The translations under genes and the position numbers were made by a program. 64,000 nucleotides of DNA from Streptococcus uberis (GTDB lineage Bacteria; Bacillota; Bacilli; Lactobacillales; Streptococcaceae): positions 715,001-779,000 of the forward strand of contig NZ_LS483397.1 of the NCBI RefSeq assembly GCF_900475595.1, read 5' to 3'. The notes under the pieces are model-generated. The model saw nothing but the letters and a program-made list of their open reading frames with translations. It was not told the origin of the DNA and ran no database searches. Of this stretch, positions 1 through 8,796 are shown piece by piece (position 1 is the first letter of the stretch; every line of letters begins with the position of its first letter).

Positions 1-2
1 AA

Positions 3-479
3 GAAAGAGCGAAAGTATACGATTTTTCAAAACCATACTATTCGACAAAAAATGCCATGTTAATAAAAGGTGAATCCAAAAATGACTTGAAATCTTTGGA
101 AGATTTAGCAGGGAAGAAAATAGGAGTCCAAAAAGGAACTATTGAAGAATCGCTGTCCAAAAAACAACTGAAAGCGTCACATATTGTCTCTCTAACGACC
201 ATGAGTGAAGCGATAAATGAATTGAAATCAGGGCAAATTGATGCTGTCGATTTGGAAGGACCAGTTGCCGAAGGGTATTTAGCCCAAAATGAGGATCTGG
301 TACTAGCACCATTTAAATTGAAAACTGGTGAAGGAGATGCCAAAGCAATTGCTATGCCAAAAGGCAGTAAAGACCTAAAAAAAACAGTTGATCAAGTGAT
401 CTCAAAAATGGAAAAAGAGAATCAATATGAAACATTTGTTAAAAAGGCTGCCGCATTAACAGGAAAAGAGGAGAAATAG
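3..479 (+). CDS. Amino-acid ABC transporter substrate-binding protein, C-terminal part (5' truncated by window)
   Basis: The reading frame is open from the first in-frame codon (position 3), so the gene starts upstream of the window and the ATG at 57 is internal. The visible 158 residues have the look of the C-terminal lobe of an SBP_bac_3 family solute-binding protein: a segment ERAKVYDFSKPYY, then LEDLAGKKIGVQKGT, which is the typical inter-lobe segment, then a run ending in a basic helix. Proteins of this family are lipid-anchored outside the membrane and deliver polar amino acids to an ABC importer. The substrate cannot be told from this fragment. No partner permease is visible downstream, so it lies upstream or elsewhere. 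Confidence 0.82.
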   Translation, partial: ERAKVYDFSKPYYSTKNAMLIKGESKNDLKSLEDLAGKKIGVQKGTIEESLSKKQLKASHIVSLTTMSEAINELKSGQIDAVDLEGPVAEGYLAQNEDLVLAPFKLKTGEGDAKAIAMPKGSKDLKKTVDQVISKMEKENQYETFVKKAAALTGKEEK

Positions 480-530
480 AAGAGCCCTGAAAAATCTTGT
501 GAAGTCCCGCTTCTATTCAAGAAAATACTA

Positions 531-559
531 TTGACATTTTCATAAAAGTTATGTAATAT
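531..559 (+). promoter_or_regulatory. rpsU promoter
   Basis: A TTGACA box at 531-536 is separated by 17 bp from TAATAT at 554-559, a good sigma-A promoter. The RBS GAGGAGGTGA lies at about 591-600 before rpsU. Confidence 0.75.
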
Positions 560-605
560 GTTAAAGAACGTGAAAATGTTACGATATCTTGAGGAGGTGA
601 AACAC

Positions 606-782
606 ATGTCAAAAACAGTAGTACGTAAAAATGAATCACTTGACGATGCACTTCGTCGTTTCAAACGTTCTGTTACTAAAGCTGGTACTCTTCAAGAATC
701 ACGTAAACGTGAATTCTACGAAAAACCTTCTGTAAAACGTAAACGTAAATCAGAAGCAGCTCGCAAACGTAAAAAATTCTAG
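606..782 (+). CDS. rpsU: 30S ribosomal protein S21
   Basis: S21 is a small basic protein of the 30S subunit near the anti-Shine-Dalgarno region of 16S rRNA. The 58 residues begin [19 protein letters not shown] and end in a tail rich in Arg and Lys, which is the family's usual length and composition. An upstream in-frame ATG at 558 exists, but it overlaps the promoter -10 box, and the strong SD GAGGAGGTGA sits just before the ATG at 606, so 606 is chosen. The gene has its own promoter and a terminator right behind it, so it is monocistronic here. Confidence 0.97.
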
Positions 783-802
783 TGATTTTAAAGTTGATAA
801 AA

Positions 803-831
803 AACAGCCTTATATGAAGGCTGTTTTTTTT
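803..831 (+). terminator. rpsU rho-independent terminator
   Basis: An 8-bp stem (AACAGCCT at 803-810 with AGGCTGTT at 818-825) and a 7-nt loop run into a T tract. Confidence 0.85.
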
Positions 832-842
832 GTGTGTTTCCA

Positions 843-873
843 TAAAAAAAGATTGAAACAAACTGTTTCAATC
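843..873 (-). terminator. mscL terminator (minus strand)
   Basis: A 9-bp stem GATTGAAAC (851-859) / GTTTCAATC (865-873) is followed on the minus strand by seven T (843-850), just past the mscL stop. Confidence 0.8.
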
Positions 874-881
874 TAAATGAC

Positions 882-1256
882 TTATTTGTTAGCAAGTAAA
901 TCACGGATTTGAACAAGAAGTTCTTCTTGAGTCGGACCAGCGACAACTTCTTCTTCGGTTGCTTTTCTGTAGCTCATTGCTTTGTTTGCAGCTTTCACTA
1001 CAAAGAATAATGTAGTACCAACGATTAAGAAGTTGATAACTGCTGCAAGGAAACTACCATATTTAACACCGTTCCAAGCAAGTTGAGCAATATTTTCAAC
1101 ACCTGCAGCTTTAAGAACTGGATTTAAGATAAGTGGAGTAACAACATCAGCTACCAATGAGTCAATAATAGCTTTAAAAGCGGCACCAATAACAACGGCA
1201 ACTGCTAAATCTAAGACATTACCTTTAAATAAAAATTCTTTTAATTCTTTAATCAT
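882..1256 (-). CDS. mscL: Large-conductance mechanosensitive channel
   Basis: MscL is a homopentameric membrane channel that opens under high membrane tension and releases solutes during osmotic downshock. The 124-residue product has the family layout: an N-terminal amphipathic helix (MIKELKEFLFKGNVLDLA), TM1 at about 15-40 with the AVAVVIGAAF signature, an extracellular loop, TM2 at about 68-90, and a C-terminal helix TQEELLVQIRDLL that forms the cytoplasmic bundle. The start ATG is preceded by an AGGGGA-type SD. The gene lies alone on the minus strand, divergent from dnaG, with its own promoter and terminator. Confidence 0.96.
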   Translation of the reverse strand: MIKELKEFLFKGNVLDLAVAVVIGAAFKAIIDSLVADVVTPLILNPVLKAAGVENIAQLAWNGVKYGSFLAAVINFLIVGTTLFFVVKAANKAMSYRKATEEEVVAGPTQEELLVQIRDLLANK

Positions 1257-1285
1257 GAGAATTCCCCTTTTTTTTAATTTATTTC

Positions 1286-1314
1286 ATCATAGCAAGTTTT
1301 CATGAAAATGACAA
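1286..1314 (-). promoter_or_regulatory. mscL promoter
   Basis: On the minus strand, TTGTCA (1309-1314), a 17-bp spacer and TATGAT (1286-1291) preceded by TGC form an extended -10 promoter reading into mscL. Confidence 0.7.
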
Positions 1315-1337
1315 TTAATTGCACTCGCTTTTATAAA

Positions 1338-1366
1338 TTTACAAATGAATAGCCACGTGATATAAT
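1338..1366 (+). promoter_or_regulatory. dnaG-rpoD promoter
   Basis: TTTACA (1338-1343), 17 bp, TATAAT (1361-1366) with an extended TG at 1358-1359. It drives the primase/sigma factor operon. Confidence 0.8.
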
Positions 1367-1410
1367 AAAATGTAAAAAATAAAATGGGTTTACTGTGGGG
1401 AGGAGACATT

Positions 1411-3195
1411 TTGGCAATAGACAAAGAGACAATTTCCCAAATAAAAAACAGCGTGAATATTGTTGATGTGATTGGCGAAGTGGTCGCTCTTTCAAGGTCA
1501 GGAAGGCATTATTTAGGTCTTTGTCCTTTCCATAAAGAAAAGACGCCCTCCTTCAATGTTATTGAAGATCGTCAATTTTTCCATTGTTTTGGTTGCGGTA
1601 AATCAGGCGATGTCTTCAAATTTATTGAAGAATATCGGCAAGTGCCATTTTTGGAAAGTGTCCAAATCTTAGCTGAAAGGAGTGGCCTTGCTATTGAGCC
1701 ACTTACTCCAAATCAGCAAGCAAGCTCATCTAAAAGACCTCATCAGCTTTTGTTGGACATTCACGAAGATGCACAGAAGTTCTATCATGCCGTCTTAATG
1801 ACAACTAAAATCGGTCAAGAAGCGCGTGATTATTTATACCAGCGTGGCTTAGATGATGACTTAATTGCCCATTTTAAGATTGGTTTAGCTCCAGCGGAAA
1901 TGGATTATTTATACCGGTCACTTTCTCCAAAATATGGTGAAAAAGAACTTTCAGCATCGGGTCTTTTTAATTTATCAGAGTCTTCGAATACTATTTATGA
2001 TGCTTTTCGAAACCGCATTATGTTTCCTTTGACTGATGATAAAGGTAATACCATTGCTTTTTCAGGTAGGATTTGGACTGAGGAAGATCAAGCTAAAAAG
2101 ATTGCGAAGTATAAAAACTCTAGAGCGACGGTTCTTTTTAATAAGTCTTTTGAGTTTTATCATTTGGATAAGGCAAAGCCAGTTATCGCCAAAAAACATG
2201 AAGTTTTTTTAATGGAAGGTTTTATGGACGTGATTGCAGCCTATAGAGCAGGTCATGAAAATGCTATCGCTTCAATGGGGACTGCCTTGACCAATGAACA
2301 TGTCCAACATCTGAAATCATTGACGAAAAAAGTCATTCTAACTTACGATGGTGATGATGCTGGTCAAAAGGCTATTGCTAAATCTTTAGAGCTTTTAAAA
2401 GACTTTCAAGTTGAGATTGTTAGAATACCTCATAAAATGGACCCGGATGAGTTTATTCAAAAAAATTCACCAGAAGACTTGTCACAATTATTGGAACATT
2501 CTCGGATTAGTGATGTGGAATTTTTGATTGAGTTTCTTAAACCCGAAAATATGGATAACCTCCAATCTCAAATTGCTTATGTTGAACAGATTGGGCGGAT
2601 TATTGCAGCTGCGCCTTCCATTACGGCACAGAATTCTTACATTAATAGAGTGGCTGATTTATTACCAGATTTTGATTATTTGCAAGTTGAACAAACGGTT
2701 AATAGTTATCGACTTGAAGAAAGGCAACAGAGACAAGGCAGTGCTTTGAGTCCAGTGACAAAAATGGTTACCTTGCCTCTTTCGAAAAATCTTTCAGCAA
2801 TTGCCAAAGCGGAAAATCAATTATTGCATCGATTAATCCACCACGACTATCTTTTGAATGAATTTCGACATAAGGAAGAGTTTTACTTTGACACCCCACA
2901 ATTGCAACAGTTATATCATATCTTAAAAACAAATGGAGAAATAAGCTCTCTAGATTTATCTACCCTTTCTGAAGACGTTAATCACGCTTATTATCGTGTT
3001 TTGGAAGAAAACCTTCCCCCGGAAGTGTCCAATGGAGAAATCGATGACATTTTAAGGAAAAGGCAAAAATTGCTAAATGAACGAGATATTCAAAAGCAAG
3101 GTAAACAGGTGAGAGAATCGAGTAACAGCGGTGATCATCAATTAGCTTTAGAAGTTTTAGAGAACTTAATCGCACAAAAAAGGAAAATGGAATAG
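1411..3195 (+). CDS. dnaG: DNA primase
   Basis: DnaG makes the RNA primers for DNA replication and works with the DnaB-type helicase. The N-terminal CHC2 zinc domain shows CPFH and HCFGCG (about residues 38-65), then the primase core, and a Toprim domain with [11 protein letters not shown] (about 264-275) and LTYDGDDAG (about 310-320). A helical C-terminal domain for helicase contact follows. An ATG at 1384 would add nine residues, but the SD GGGGAGGAG at 1397-1405 ends 5 nt before an in-frame TTG at 1411, which I take as the start (594 residues); annotation from 1384 gives 603. rpoD follows after 8 bp, the conserved macromolecular-synthesis operon. Confidence 0.95.
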   Translation: MAIDKETISQIKNSVNIVDVIGEVVALSRSGRHYLGLCPFHKEKTPSFNVIEDRQFFHCFGCGKSGDVFKFIEEYRQVPFLESVQILAERSGLAIEPLTPNQQASSSKRPHQLLLDIHEDAQKFYHAVLMTTKIGQEARDYLYQRGLDDDLIAHFKIGLAPAEMDYLYRSLSPKYGEKELSASGLFNLSESSNTIYDAFRNRIMFPLTDDKGNTIAFSGRIWTEEDQAKKIAKYKNSRATVLFNKSFEFYHLDKAKPVIAKKHEVFLMEGFMDVIAAYRAGHENAIASMGTALTNEHVQHLKSLTKKVILTYDGDDAGQKAIAKSLELLKDFQVEIVRIPHKMDPDEFIQKNSPEDLSQLLEHSRISDVEFLIEFLKPENMDNLQSQIAYVEQIGRIIAAAPSITAQNSYINRVADLLPDFDYLQVEQTVNSYRLEERQQRQGSALSPVTKMVTLPLSKNLSAIAKAENQLLHRLIHHDYLLNEFRHKEEFYFDTPQLQQLYHILKTNGEISSLDLSTLSEDVNHAYYRVLEENLPPEVSNGEIDDILRKRQKLLNERDIQKQGKQVRESSNSGDHQLALEVLENLIAQKRKME

Positions 3196-3203
3196 AGGAA
3201 AAT

Positions 3204-4313
3204 ATGGCAAAAGAAACCGAAATAACAACGTTTAATGTCCAAGTTGCAGATTTTATTAGAAATCATAAGCAAGCAGGGACAGCTATTGATGATGAAGTAA
3301 CAGAAAAACTTGTTATTCCTTTTGAACTAGATGCGGATCAAATTGACGATTTGCTTGAACGGTTAACTGATGGTGGTATATCGATTACTGATAAAGATGG
3401 CAGTCCATCATCAAAATATATTGTTGAAGAGCCTAAACCTGAGGAGCTAACGGATGAGGAACTAATAGGTAGCAATTCCGCGAAAGTGAATGATCCGGTT
3501 AGAATGTATCTCAAAGAAATTGGTGTTGTTCCATTGTTGACTAGCGATGAAGAAAAAGAATTAGCCATTGCTGTTGCTGCTGGAGATGTCGATGCTAAAC
3601 AACGACTTGCTGAAGCGAATTTACGTTTGGTGGTATCTATTGCTAAACGTTATGTGGGTCGTGGAATGCAATTCTTGGATTTGATTCAAGAAGGTAATAT
3701 GGGTCTAATGAAAGCCGTTGATAAATTTGACTATTCTAAAGGATTCAAATTTTCAACCTATGCAACTTGGTGGATTCGTCAAGCTATTACGCGTGCCATT
3801 GCGGATCAAGCACGTACCATTCGTATTCCAGTTCACATGGTTGAAACCATTAATAAGTTAGTTCGTGAACAACGTAATCTCCTTCAAGAGCTAGGGCAAG
3901 ATCCTACACCTGAACAAATTGCTGAACGCATGGAAATGACACCGGATAAGGTTCGTGAAATCCTTAAAATAGCTCAAGAACCTGTTTCATTGGAAACACC
4001 AATTGGTGAAGAAGATGATAGTCACTTGGGAGATTTTATCGAAGATGAAGTTATTGAAAATCCAGTTGACTATACCACTCGTGTTGTGTTAAGAGAACAA
4101 TTAGATGAAGTTTTAGATACTTTAACTGACCGTGAAGAAAACGTTCTTCGCCTTCGCTTTGGACTTGACGACGGAAAAATGAGAACCTTAGAGGATGTTG
4201 GTAAAGTCTTCAATGTCACTCGTGAACGTATCCGTCAAATAGAAGCCAAAGCCTTAAGAAAATTACGCCACCCAAGCCGTAGCAAACAATTAAGAGACTT
4301 TATAGAGGACTAA
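3204..4313 (+). CDS. rpoD: RNA polymerase primary sigma factor (sigma-A / RpoD)
   Basis: This is the housekeeping sigma factor that directs RNA polymerase to -10/-35 promoters, the type seen throughout this window. The 369 residues contain region 1.1, region 1.2 ([11 protein letters not shown]), region 2 with [20 protein letters not shown] and the -10 recognition helix around [13 protein letters not shown], region 3, and region 4.2 with [18 protein letters not shown] at the C-terminus. The SD GAGGAAA precedes the ATG. It is co-transcribed with dnaG and closed by a hairpin that begins at its own stop codon. Confidence 0.97.
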   Translation: MAKETEITTFNVQVADFIRNHKQAGTAIDDEVTEKLVIPFELDADQIDDLLERLTDGGISITDKDGSPSSKYIVEEPKPEELTDEELIGSNSAKVNDPVRMYLKEIGVVPLLTSDEEKELAIAVAAGDVDAKQRLAEANLRLVVSIAKRYVGRGMQFLDLIQEGNMGLMKAVDKFDYSKGFKFSTYATWWIRQAITRAIADQARTIRIPVHMVETINKLVREQRNLLQELGQDPTPEQIAERMEMTPDKVREILKIAQEPVSLETPIGEEDDSHLGDFIEDEVIENPVDYTTRVVLREQLDEVLDTLTDREENVLRLRFGLDDGKMRTLEDVGKVFNVTRERIRQIEAKALRKLRHPSRSKQLRDFIED

Positions 4314-4336
4314 AACACCACAGAGTGGTGTTTTAG
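4312..4336 (+). terminator. rpoD terminator
   Basis: A perfect 9-bp stem (AAAACACCA 4312-4320 / TGGTGTTTT 4326-4334) with a 5-nt loop overlaps the rpoD stop codon. The T tract is short, so termination may be partial. Confidence 0.65.
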
Positions 4337-4499
4337 GTTGATGCCGTGAAATAAAAGAACATTGAAGCTCCGGTGAACCGTTTTAGAGTGCCTTGATATT
4401 CCTTTGAGAATGTTTTGCTTTCGTTAAGATGTGATATTCCTAGGATTGAAAGAATGGTTGACTCTGATTGAGTTTTAGGGAATAAGGAAAGGAATTAAG

Positions 4500-4838
4500 A
4501 TGTCTGAAAAAAGTAATTATTCTGAAGAAGAAGTTTCAGCCATAAAGGACCGAATTTTAGAAGCCTTAGAAATGGTGATTGATCCAGAATTAGGGATTGA
4601 TATTGTCAATTTGGGGCTCGTCTATGAGATTCGCTTTGAAGATAATGGGCATACAGAAATTGATATGACTTTGACAACAATGGGTTGTCCATTAGCGGAC
4701 CTTTTAACAGACCAGATTTATGATGTTTTGAAAGAAGTTCCAGAAGTAACAAGTTCTGAGGTGAAATTGGTTTGGTATCCGGCTTGGACGGTGGATAAAA
4801 TGAGTCGCTATGCAAGAATTGCACTAGGAATTCGATAA
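4500..4838 (+). CDS. MIP18/DUF59-family metal-sulfur cluster assembly factor (PaaD/SufT-like)
   Basis: Members of this family help assemble or deliver iron-sulfur clusters. The 112-residue protein shows the family hallmark DPELGIDIVNLGLVY at about residues 27-41 and the conserved cysteine in TTMGCPLADLL at about 60-70, the usual cluster-handling position. It sits between rpoD and the polysaccharide locus, as in other pyogenic streptococci. The 186 bp before it hold no ORF and no clear promoter that I can defend. The SD is AAGGAA(T). A hairpin terminator follows. The exact client proteins are unknown. Confidence 0.85.
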   Translation: MSEKSNYSEEEVSAIKDRILEALEMVIDPELGIDIVNLGLVYEIRFEDNGHTEIDMTLTTMGCPLADLLTDQIYDVLKEVPEVTSSEVKLVWYPAWTVDKMSRYARIALGIR

Positions 4839-4847
4839 AACGTATTT

Positions 4848-4871
4848 AAGGGATGAAATATTCCCTTTTTT
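4848..4871 (+). terminator. Terminator after DUF59 gene
   Basis: A 6-bp stem AAGGGA (4848-4853) / TCCCTT (4862-4867) is followed by a T run. Confidence 0.6.
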
Positions 4872-4895
4872 GGTGTAAAATGAATAGGAAAATAA

Positions 4896-4924
4896 TGAGT
4901 GCTTAAAACAAGTGCTAGTATAAT
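4896..4924 (+). promoter_or_regulatory. Candidate gacA promoter
   Basis: TATAAT at 4919-4924 is a perfect -10 box, but the -35 region 17 bp upstream is poor. The start of transcription would lie close to the gacA SD, which leaves the assignment uncertain. Confidence 0.4.
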
Positions 4925-4941
4925 CCTTGAAGGAGAAAATG

Positions 4942-5796
4942 ATGATTTTAATCACTGGAAGTAATGGACAACTTGGTACGGAATTACGTTATTTGTTAGA
5001 TGAACGTAACGTGGAATATGTGGCCGTAGACGTTGCGGAAATGGATATCACAAATCCAGATATGGTTGATGAGGTATTTGCGCAAGTAAAACCAACATTG
5101 GTTTACCATTGTGCAGCTTACACAGCAGTTGATGCAGCCGAAGATGAAGGTAAAGCCCTTAATCAGGCTATCAATGTTGATGGTACAGTAAATATCGCAA
5201 AAGCATGCCAAAAATACAATGCTACATTAGTTTATATTTCAACAGACTACGTTTTTGATGGTACTAGAACTGTTGGTCAAGAATGGTTCGAAACAGATAT
5301 TCCGGATCCGAAAACGGAATATGGACGTACAAAGCGTCTAGGTGAAGAAGCTGTTGAAAAATACGTTGATCAATTTTATATTATCCGAACAGCTTGGGTA
5401 TTTGGTCATTATGGAAAAAACTTTGTGTTTACAATGCAAAACTTAGCAAAAACGCATCCTAAATTGACAGTTGTCAATGATCAATATGGTCGTCCGACTT
5501 GGACAAGAACCTTGGCAGAATTCATGTGTCATCTTACTGAAAATCAGAAAGACTATGGTTACTACCATCTTTCCAATGATTCAAAGGAAGACACCAGTTG
5601 GTACGATTTTGCAAAAGAAATCTTGAAAGATACGGATGTAGAAGTAGTACCCGTTGATTCATCAGCTTTTCCGGCTAAAGCAAAAAGACCATTAAATTCA
5701 ACCATGAATCTCGACAAAGCAAAAGCAACAGGCTTTGTTATTCCGACATGGCAAGAAGCTCTTAATGAGTTTTATAAACAAGAAGTTAAAAAGTAA
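4942..5796 (+). CDS. gacA: dTDP-4-dehydrorhamnose reductase (GacA / RmlD)
   Basis: GacA reduces dTDP-4-keto-L-rhamnose to dTDP-L-rhamnose, the donor for the rhamnan backbone. It begins with the Rossmann motif ILITGSNGQLGTEL and carries the SDR active-site triad region (STDYVFDG, then YGRTKRLGE with Tyr and Lys). The 284 residues match the streptococcal GacA length. The frame can be extended to a TTG at 4927, but that overlaps the SD AGGAG (4931-4935). ATG 4942 is 6 nt from this SD and gives the N-terminus MILITG usual for the family; ATG 4939 is the alternative. It heads the polysaccharide locus but is set apart by a weak hairpin and a promoter-like -10 element. Confidence 0.95.
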   Translation: MILITGSNGQLGTELRYLLDERNVEYVAVDVAEMDITNPDMVDEVFAQVKPTLVYHCAAYTAVDAAEDEGKALNQAINVDGTVNIAKACQKYNATLVYISTDYVFDGTRTVGQEWFETDIPDPKTEYGRTKRLGEEAVEKYVDQFYIIRTAWVFGHYGKNFVFTMQNLAKTHPKLTVVNDQYGRPTWTRTLAEFMCHLTENQKDYGYYHLSNDSKEDTSWYDFAKEILKDTDVEVVPVDSSAFPAKAKRPLNSTMNLDKAKATGFVIPTWQEALNEFYKQEVKK

Positions 5797-5802
5797 AAAG
5801 AT

Positions 5803-5833
5803 AAAGTCAAGTGGTTGAAGCTTGGCTTTTTCA
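5803..5833 (+). terminator. Weak hairpin after gacA
   Basis: The stem AAAGTCAAG (5803-5811) / CTTGGCTTT (5821-5829), with one G-U pair, runs into a short T stretch. It may reduce read-through into gacB. Confidence 0.5.
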
Positions 5834-5866
5834 GTTGGATTAAAAGTCGCAATGAGATTGGATTTG

Positions 5867-5875
5867 TGCTATAAT
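5867..5875 (+). promoter_or_regulatory. Extended -10 promoter before gacB
   Basis: TG at 5867-5868, one base, then TATAAT at 5870-5875. No good -35 is visible, but extended -10 elements can act without one. It would start an mRNA for gacB onward. Confidence 0.55.
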
Positions 5876-5911
5876 ATCAATTGATTATATTTTAGAATGG
5901 GGCATTGTGAC

Positions 5912-7066
5912 ATGCAAGATGTTTTTATTATTGGTAGTCGCGGATTACCTGCAAAATACGGAGGTTTTGAGACATTTGTTGAAGAATTAATATCTCATCA
6001 AACAAACCCTAACATCACCTATCATGTTGCATGTTTAAGTGATACTAAGCACAAAGAGCACTTTGATTTCAAGGGAGCAGATTGTTTTTATATTAAAGCT
6101 CCGAAAATTGGTCCGGCTAGAGTTATTGCCTATGACATGATGGCGATTAACTATGCACTACAATATATTGATAAACATCACATTGAAAACCCCATTTTTT
6201 ATATTTTAGGGAATACAATTGGTGCGTTTATTGCCTCATTTACTAAAAAAATTCAGAAACGTCACGGAAAACTGTTTATTAATCCTGATGGTTTAGAATG
6301 GAAAAGAAGTAAATGGTCAAAGCCGGTTCAATGTTATTTAAAGTTTTCCGAAAAAAAAATGAGTCAAAATGCCGACTTGGTTATTTCTGATAATAAAGGT
6401 ATTGAGTCCTATATTAATGAAACCTATCCTTGGGCTAAGACAACTTTTATTGCTTATGGAACGGAAACAAAATCATCAGATTTATCATTTGAGGATGATA
6501 GTGTTCGAGATTATTATTATAGAACCGGAATAAACGAAAAGGATTACTATCTCGTTCTTGGACGGTTTGTCCCAGAAAATAATTATGAAACTATTATTAC
6601 TGAATTTATGATGAGTGATAGCAAGCGGGACTTGGTCATCATTTGTAATCATGAAGGAAATCCATATTTTGAGGAACTCAAAACGTTAACGCATTTTGAA
6701 GAAGATAAACGTATTAAGTTTGTAGGGACTCAATATAATCGTCAATTATTAACCTACATTCGTGAAAATGCTTTTGCTTATATTCATGGCCATGAAGTAG
6801 GAGGAACCAATCCTGGACTCCTAGAGGCATTGGCACATACAGATTTAAACCTGGTTATGGATGTTGATTTTAATAAATCAGTTGCAAAGACAGCAGCGCT
6901 CTATTGGAATAAAGAAAAAGGAAGCTTATCTTCACTGATTAGTAGTGTTGATCATCGCCTTCATTATGAAGATTTAGGGCGTTCTGCCAAAGCAATCATT
7001 CAGGATAACTATACTTGGGATAACATTGTTGGGGAGTATGAGGCTTTATTTTTAAATGAAAATTAA
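5912..7066 (+). CDS. gacB: Rhamnosyltransferase initiating the rhamnan backbone (GacB / RgpA-like)
   Basis: GacB in S. pyogenes transfers the first L-rhamnose from dTDP-rhamnose to the lipid-linked GlcNAc acceptor. The N-terminal DUF1972 domain is recognised by FIIGSRGLPAKYGGFETF, followed by a GT4-type fold with VLGRFVPENNYET and HGHEVGGTNPGLLEAL (donor-site region with Glu). An ATG at 5897 would add MGHCD. The next ATG (5912) gives the family N-terminus MQDVFIIGSRG, and neither has a strong SD. The 3' end overlaps gacC by 11 bp, which indicates translational coupling. 384 residues. Confidence 0.92.
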   Translation: MQDVFIIGSRGLPAKYGGFETFVEELISHQTNPNITYHVACLSDTKHKEHFDFKGADCFYIKAPKIGPARVIAYDMMAINYALQYIDKHHIENPIFYILGNTIGAFIASFTKKIQKRHGKLFINPDGLEWKRSKWSKPVQCYLKFSEKKMSQNADLVISDNKGIESYINETYPWAKTTFIAYGTETKSSDLSFEDDSVRDYYYRTGINEKDYYLVLGRFVPENNYETIITEFMMSDSKRDLVIICNHEGNPYFEELKTLTHFEEDKRIKFVGTQYNRQLLTYIRENAFAYIHGHEVGGTNPGLLEALAHTDLNLVMDVDFNKSVAKTAALYWNKEKGSLSSLISSVDHRLHYEDLGRSAKAIIQDNYTWDNIVGEYEALFLNEN

Positions 7067-8009
7067 TATTTTGATGTCGACTTATAATGGTGAAAAGTTT
7101 CTAGCAGAACAAATTGAAAGCATTCAAAAACAAACTGTTACAGACTGGACCCTCTTAATCAGAGATGATGGCTCAAGTGATAGGACACCGGAAATCATTC
7201 AAGACTTTGTTGCCAAAGATAGTCGCATTCATTTTATCAATGCGGATCATCGTATTAATTTTGGTGTCATTAAAAATTTCTTTACACTGCTAAAGTATGA
7301 AGAAGCTGATTACTATTTTTTTAGCGATCAAGATGATGTTTGGTTACCACATAAAATTGAAACATCACTAAATAAAGCAAAAGAATTAGAAAAGAATCGT
7401 CCTTTTCTTATTTATACAGACTTAACCATTGTCAACCAATCCTTAGAGACAATTCACGAAAGTATGATTAGTTTCCAATCAGATCATGCCAATACAACAT
7501 TGCTTGAAGAATTAACGGAAAATACAGTTACCGGTGGTACTGCCTTAATCAATCATGCTTTAGCTGAACTGTGGACTGATGATAAAGACCTATTAATGCA
7601 TGACTGGTTTTTAGCTTTATTAGCATCGGCTATGGGGAATTTAGTTTATATCAATGAAGCTACAGAACTCTATCGACAACATGACAGGAATGTTTTAGGT
7701 GCAAGAACATGGTCAAAACGCTTGAAGACTTGGTCAAAACCTCATCTTATGTTAAATAAATATTGGTGGTTGATTCAATCTAGCCAACAACAGGCACAAA
7801 AACTATTGGATTTACCTCTTTCATCTGATAAAAGAAAATTGGTTGAACACTATGTCACATTACTTGAAAAACCTTTGATGACTAGACTCAGAGATTTAAA
7901 AAAGTATGGTTATAAGAAAAATAGAGCCTTCCACACGTTTGTGTTTCGAATGCTAATCATTACGAAAATAGGCTATAGGAGAACAGTTAAAAATGGAATT
8001 ATTCAGTAA
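7056..8009 (+). CDS. gacC: Rhamnosyltransferase, GT2 family (GacC / RgpB-like)
   Basis: This family adds rhamnose units to the growing lipid-linked rhamnan on the inner membrane face. The GT-A fold is clear: NILMSTYNGEKFLAEQIESI at the N-terminus, DDGSSDRT near residue 40, the metal-binding FFSDQDDVW near residue 90, and a basic C-terminal region (KKYGYKKNR) likely to contact the membrane. The length of 317 residues is normal for RgpB proteins. It overlaps gacB by 11 bp and gacD by 17 bp, so the genes form one tightly packed transcript. Confidence 0.92.
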   Translation: MKINILMSTYNGEKFLAEQIESIQKQTVTDWTLLIRDDGSSDRTPEIIQDFVAKDSRIHFINADHRINFGVIKNFFTLLKYEEADYYFFSDQDDVWLPHKIETSLNKAKELEKNRPFLIYTDLTIVNQSLETIHESMISFQSDHANTTLLEELTENTVTGGTALINHALAELWTDDKDLLMHDWFLALLASAMGNLVYINEATELYRQHDRNVLGARTWSKRLKTWSKPHLMLNKYWWLIQSSQQQAQKLLDLPLSSDKRKLVEHYVTLLEKPLMTRLRDLKKYGYKKNRAFHTFVFRMLIITKIGYRRTVKNGIIQ

Positions 8010-8796
8010 AAAGAATCGAATTCTTTTGAAAGAACTTGTCAAAACAGATTTTAAATTAAGATATCAAGGAAGTGCGATTGGTTATCTATGGTCAATTTTA
8101 AAACCTCTGTTAATGTTTACCATTATGTATTTAGTTTTTATTCGCTTCTTAAGATTGGGAGGAAGTGTTCCTCACTTTCCAGTAGCCCTATTGCTTGCTA
8201 ACGTGATTTGGTCTTTCTTTTCTGAAGCAACTGGTATGGGTATGGTGTCAATCGTTACAAGGGGTGACTTGTTACGAAAACTTAATTTTTCAAAACACAC
8301 TATCGTTTTTTCAGCTGTACTAGGTGCACTCATCAATTTCTCAATTAACTTAGTTGTTGTTTTGATTTTTGCTTTAATTAATGGTGTAACCATTTCACCA
8401 TTTGCCTATTTGGCTATCCCACTTTTTATTGAATTATTAATACTTGCCGTGGGTGTAGCTTTATTATTATCGACATTGTTTGTATATTACAGAGATTTAG
8501 CTCAAGTTTGGGAAGTTTTAATGCAAGCAGCCATGTATGCCACACCGATTATTTATCCAATTACATTTGTTTCAGATAAGAACCCTCTTGCAGCAAAAAT
8601 ATTAATGTTAAATCCCTTAGCTCAAATGATTCAAGATTTACGTTTTCTTTTAATTGATCGCGCAAATGCAACTATCTGGCAGATGTCAAACCATTGGTAC
8701 TATGTGATGATTCCTTATCTTATTCCTTTTCTTGTATTAGCGTTGGGAATCCTTGTCTTTAATAAAAATGCTAAGAAATTTGCGGAGATTATTTAA
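7993..8796 (+). CDS. gacD: Rhamnan ABC exporter, permease (GacD / RgpC / Wzm-like)
   Basis: This is the membrane half of the ABC transporter that moves completed undecaprenyl-linked rhamnan to the outer membrane face. The 267 residues start with a cytoplasmic amphipathic stretch and LRYQGSAIGYLWSILKP, typical of the ABC2/TagG/RgpC family, then about six hydrophobic segments. The last ends in NKNAKKFAEII. It partners with GacE, whose ATG shares one base with the gacD stop. The start lies inside gacC, in another frame. Confidence 0.94.
   Translation: MELFSKKNRILLKELVKTDFKLRYQGSAIGYLWSILKPLLMFTIMYLVFIRFLRLGGSVPHFPVALLLANVIWSFFSEATGMGMVSIVTRGDLLRKLNFSKHTIVFSAVLGALINFSINLVVVLIFALINGVTISPFAYLAIPLFIELLILAVGVALLLSTLFVYYRDLAQVWEVLMQAAMYATPIIYPITFVSDKNPLAAKILMLNPLAQMIQDLRFLLIDRANATIWQMSNHWYYVMIPYLIPFLVLALGILVFNKNAKKFAEII

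Noticed and set aside
477..524. Terminator after the substrate-binding protein gene
   Set aside because: TAGAAG and CTTCTA can pair, but the loop is long and no T run follows, so it is not a convincing terminator.
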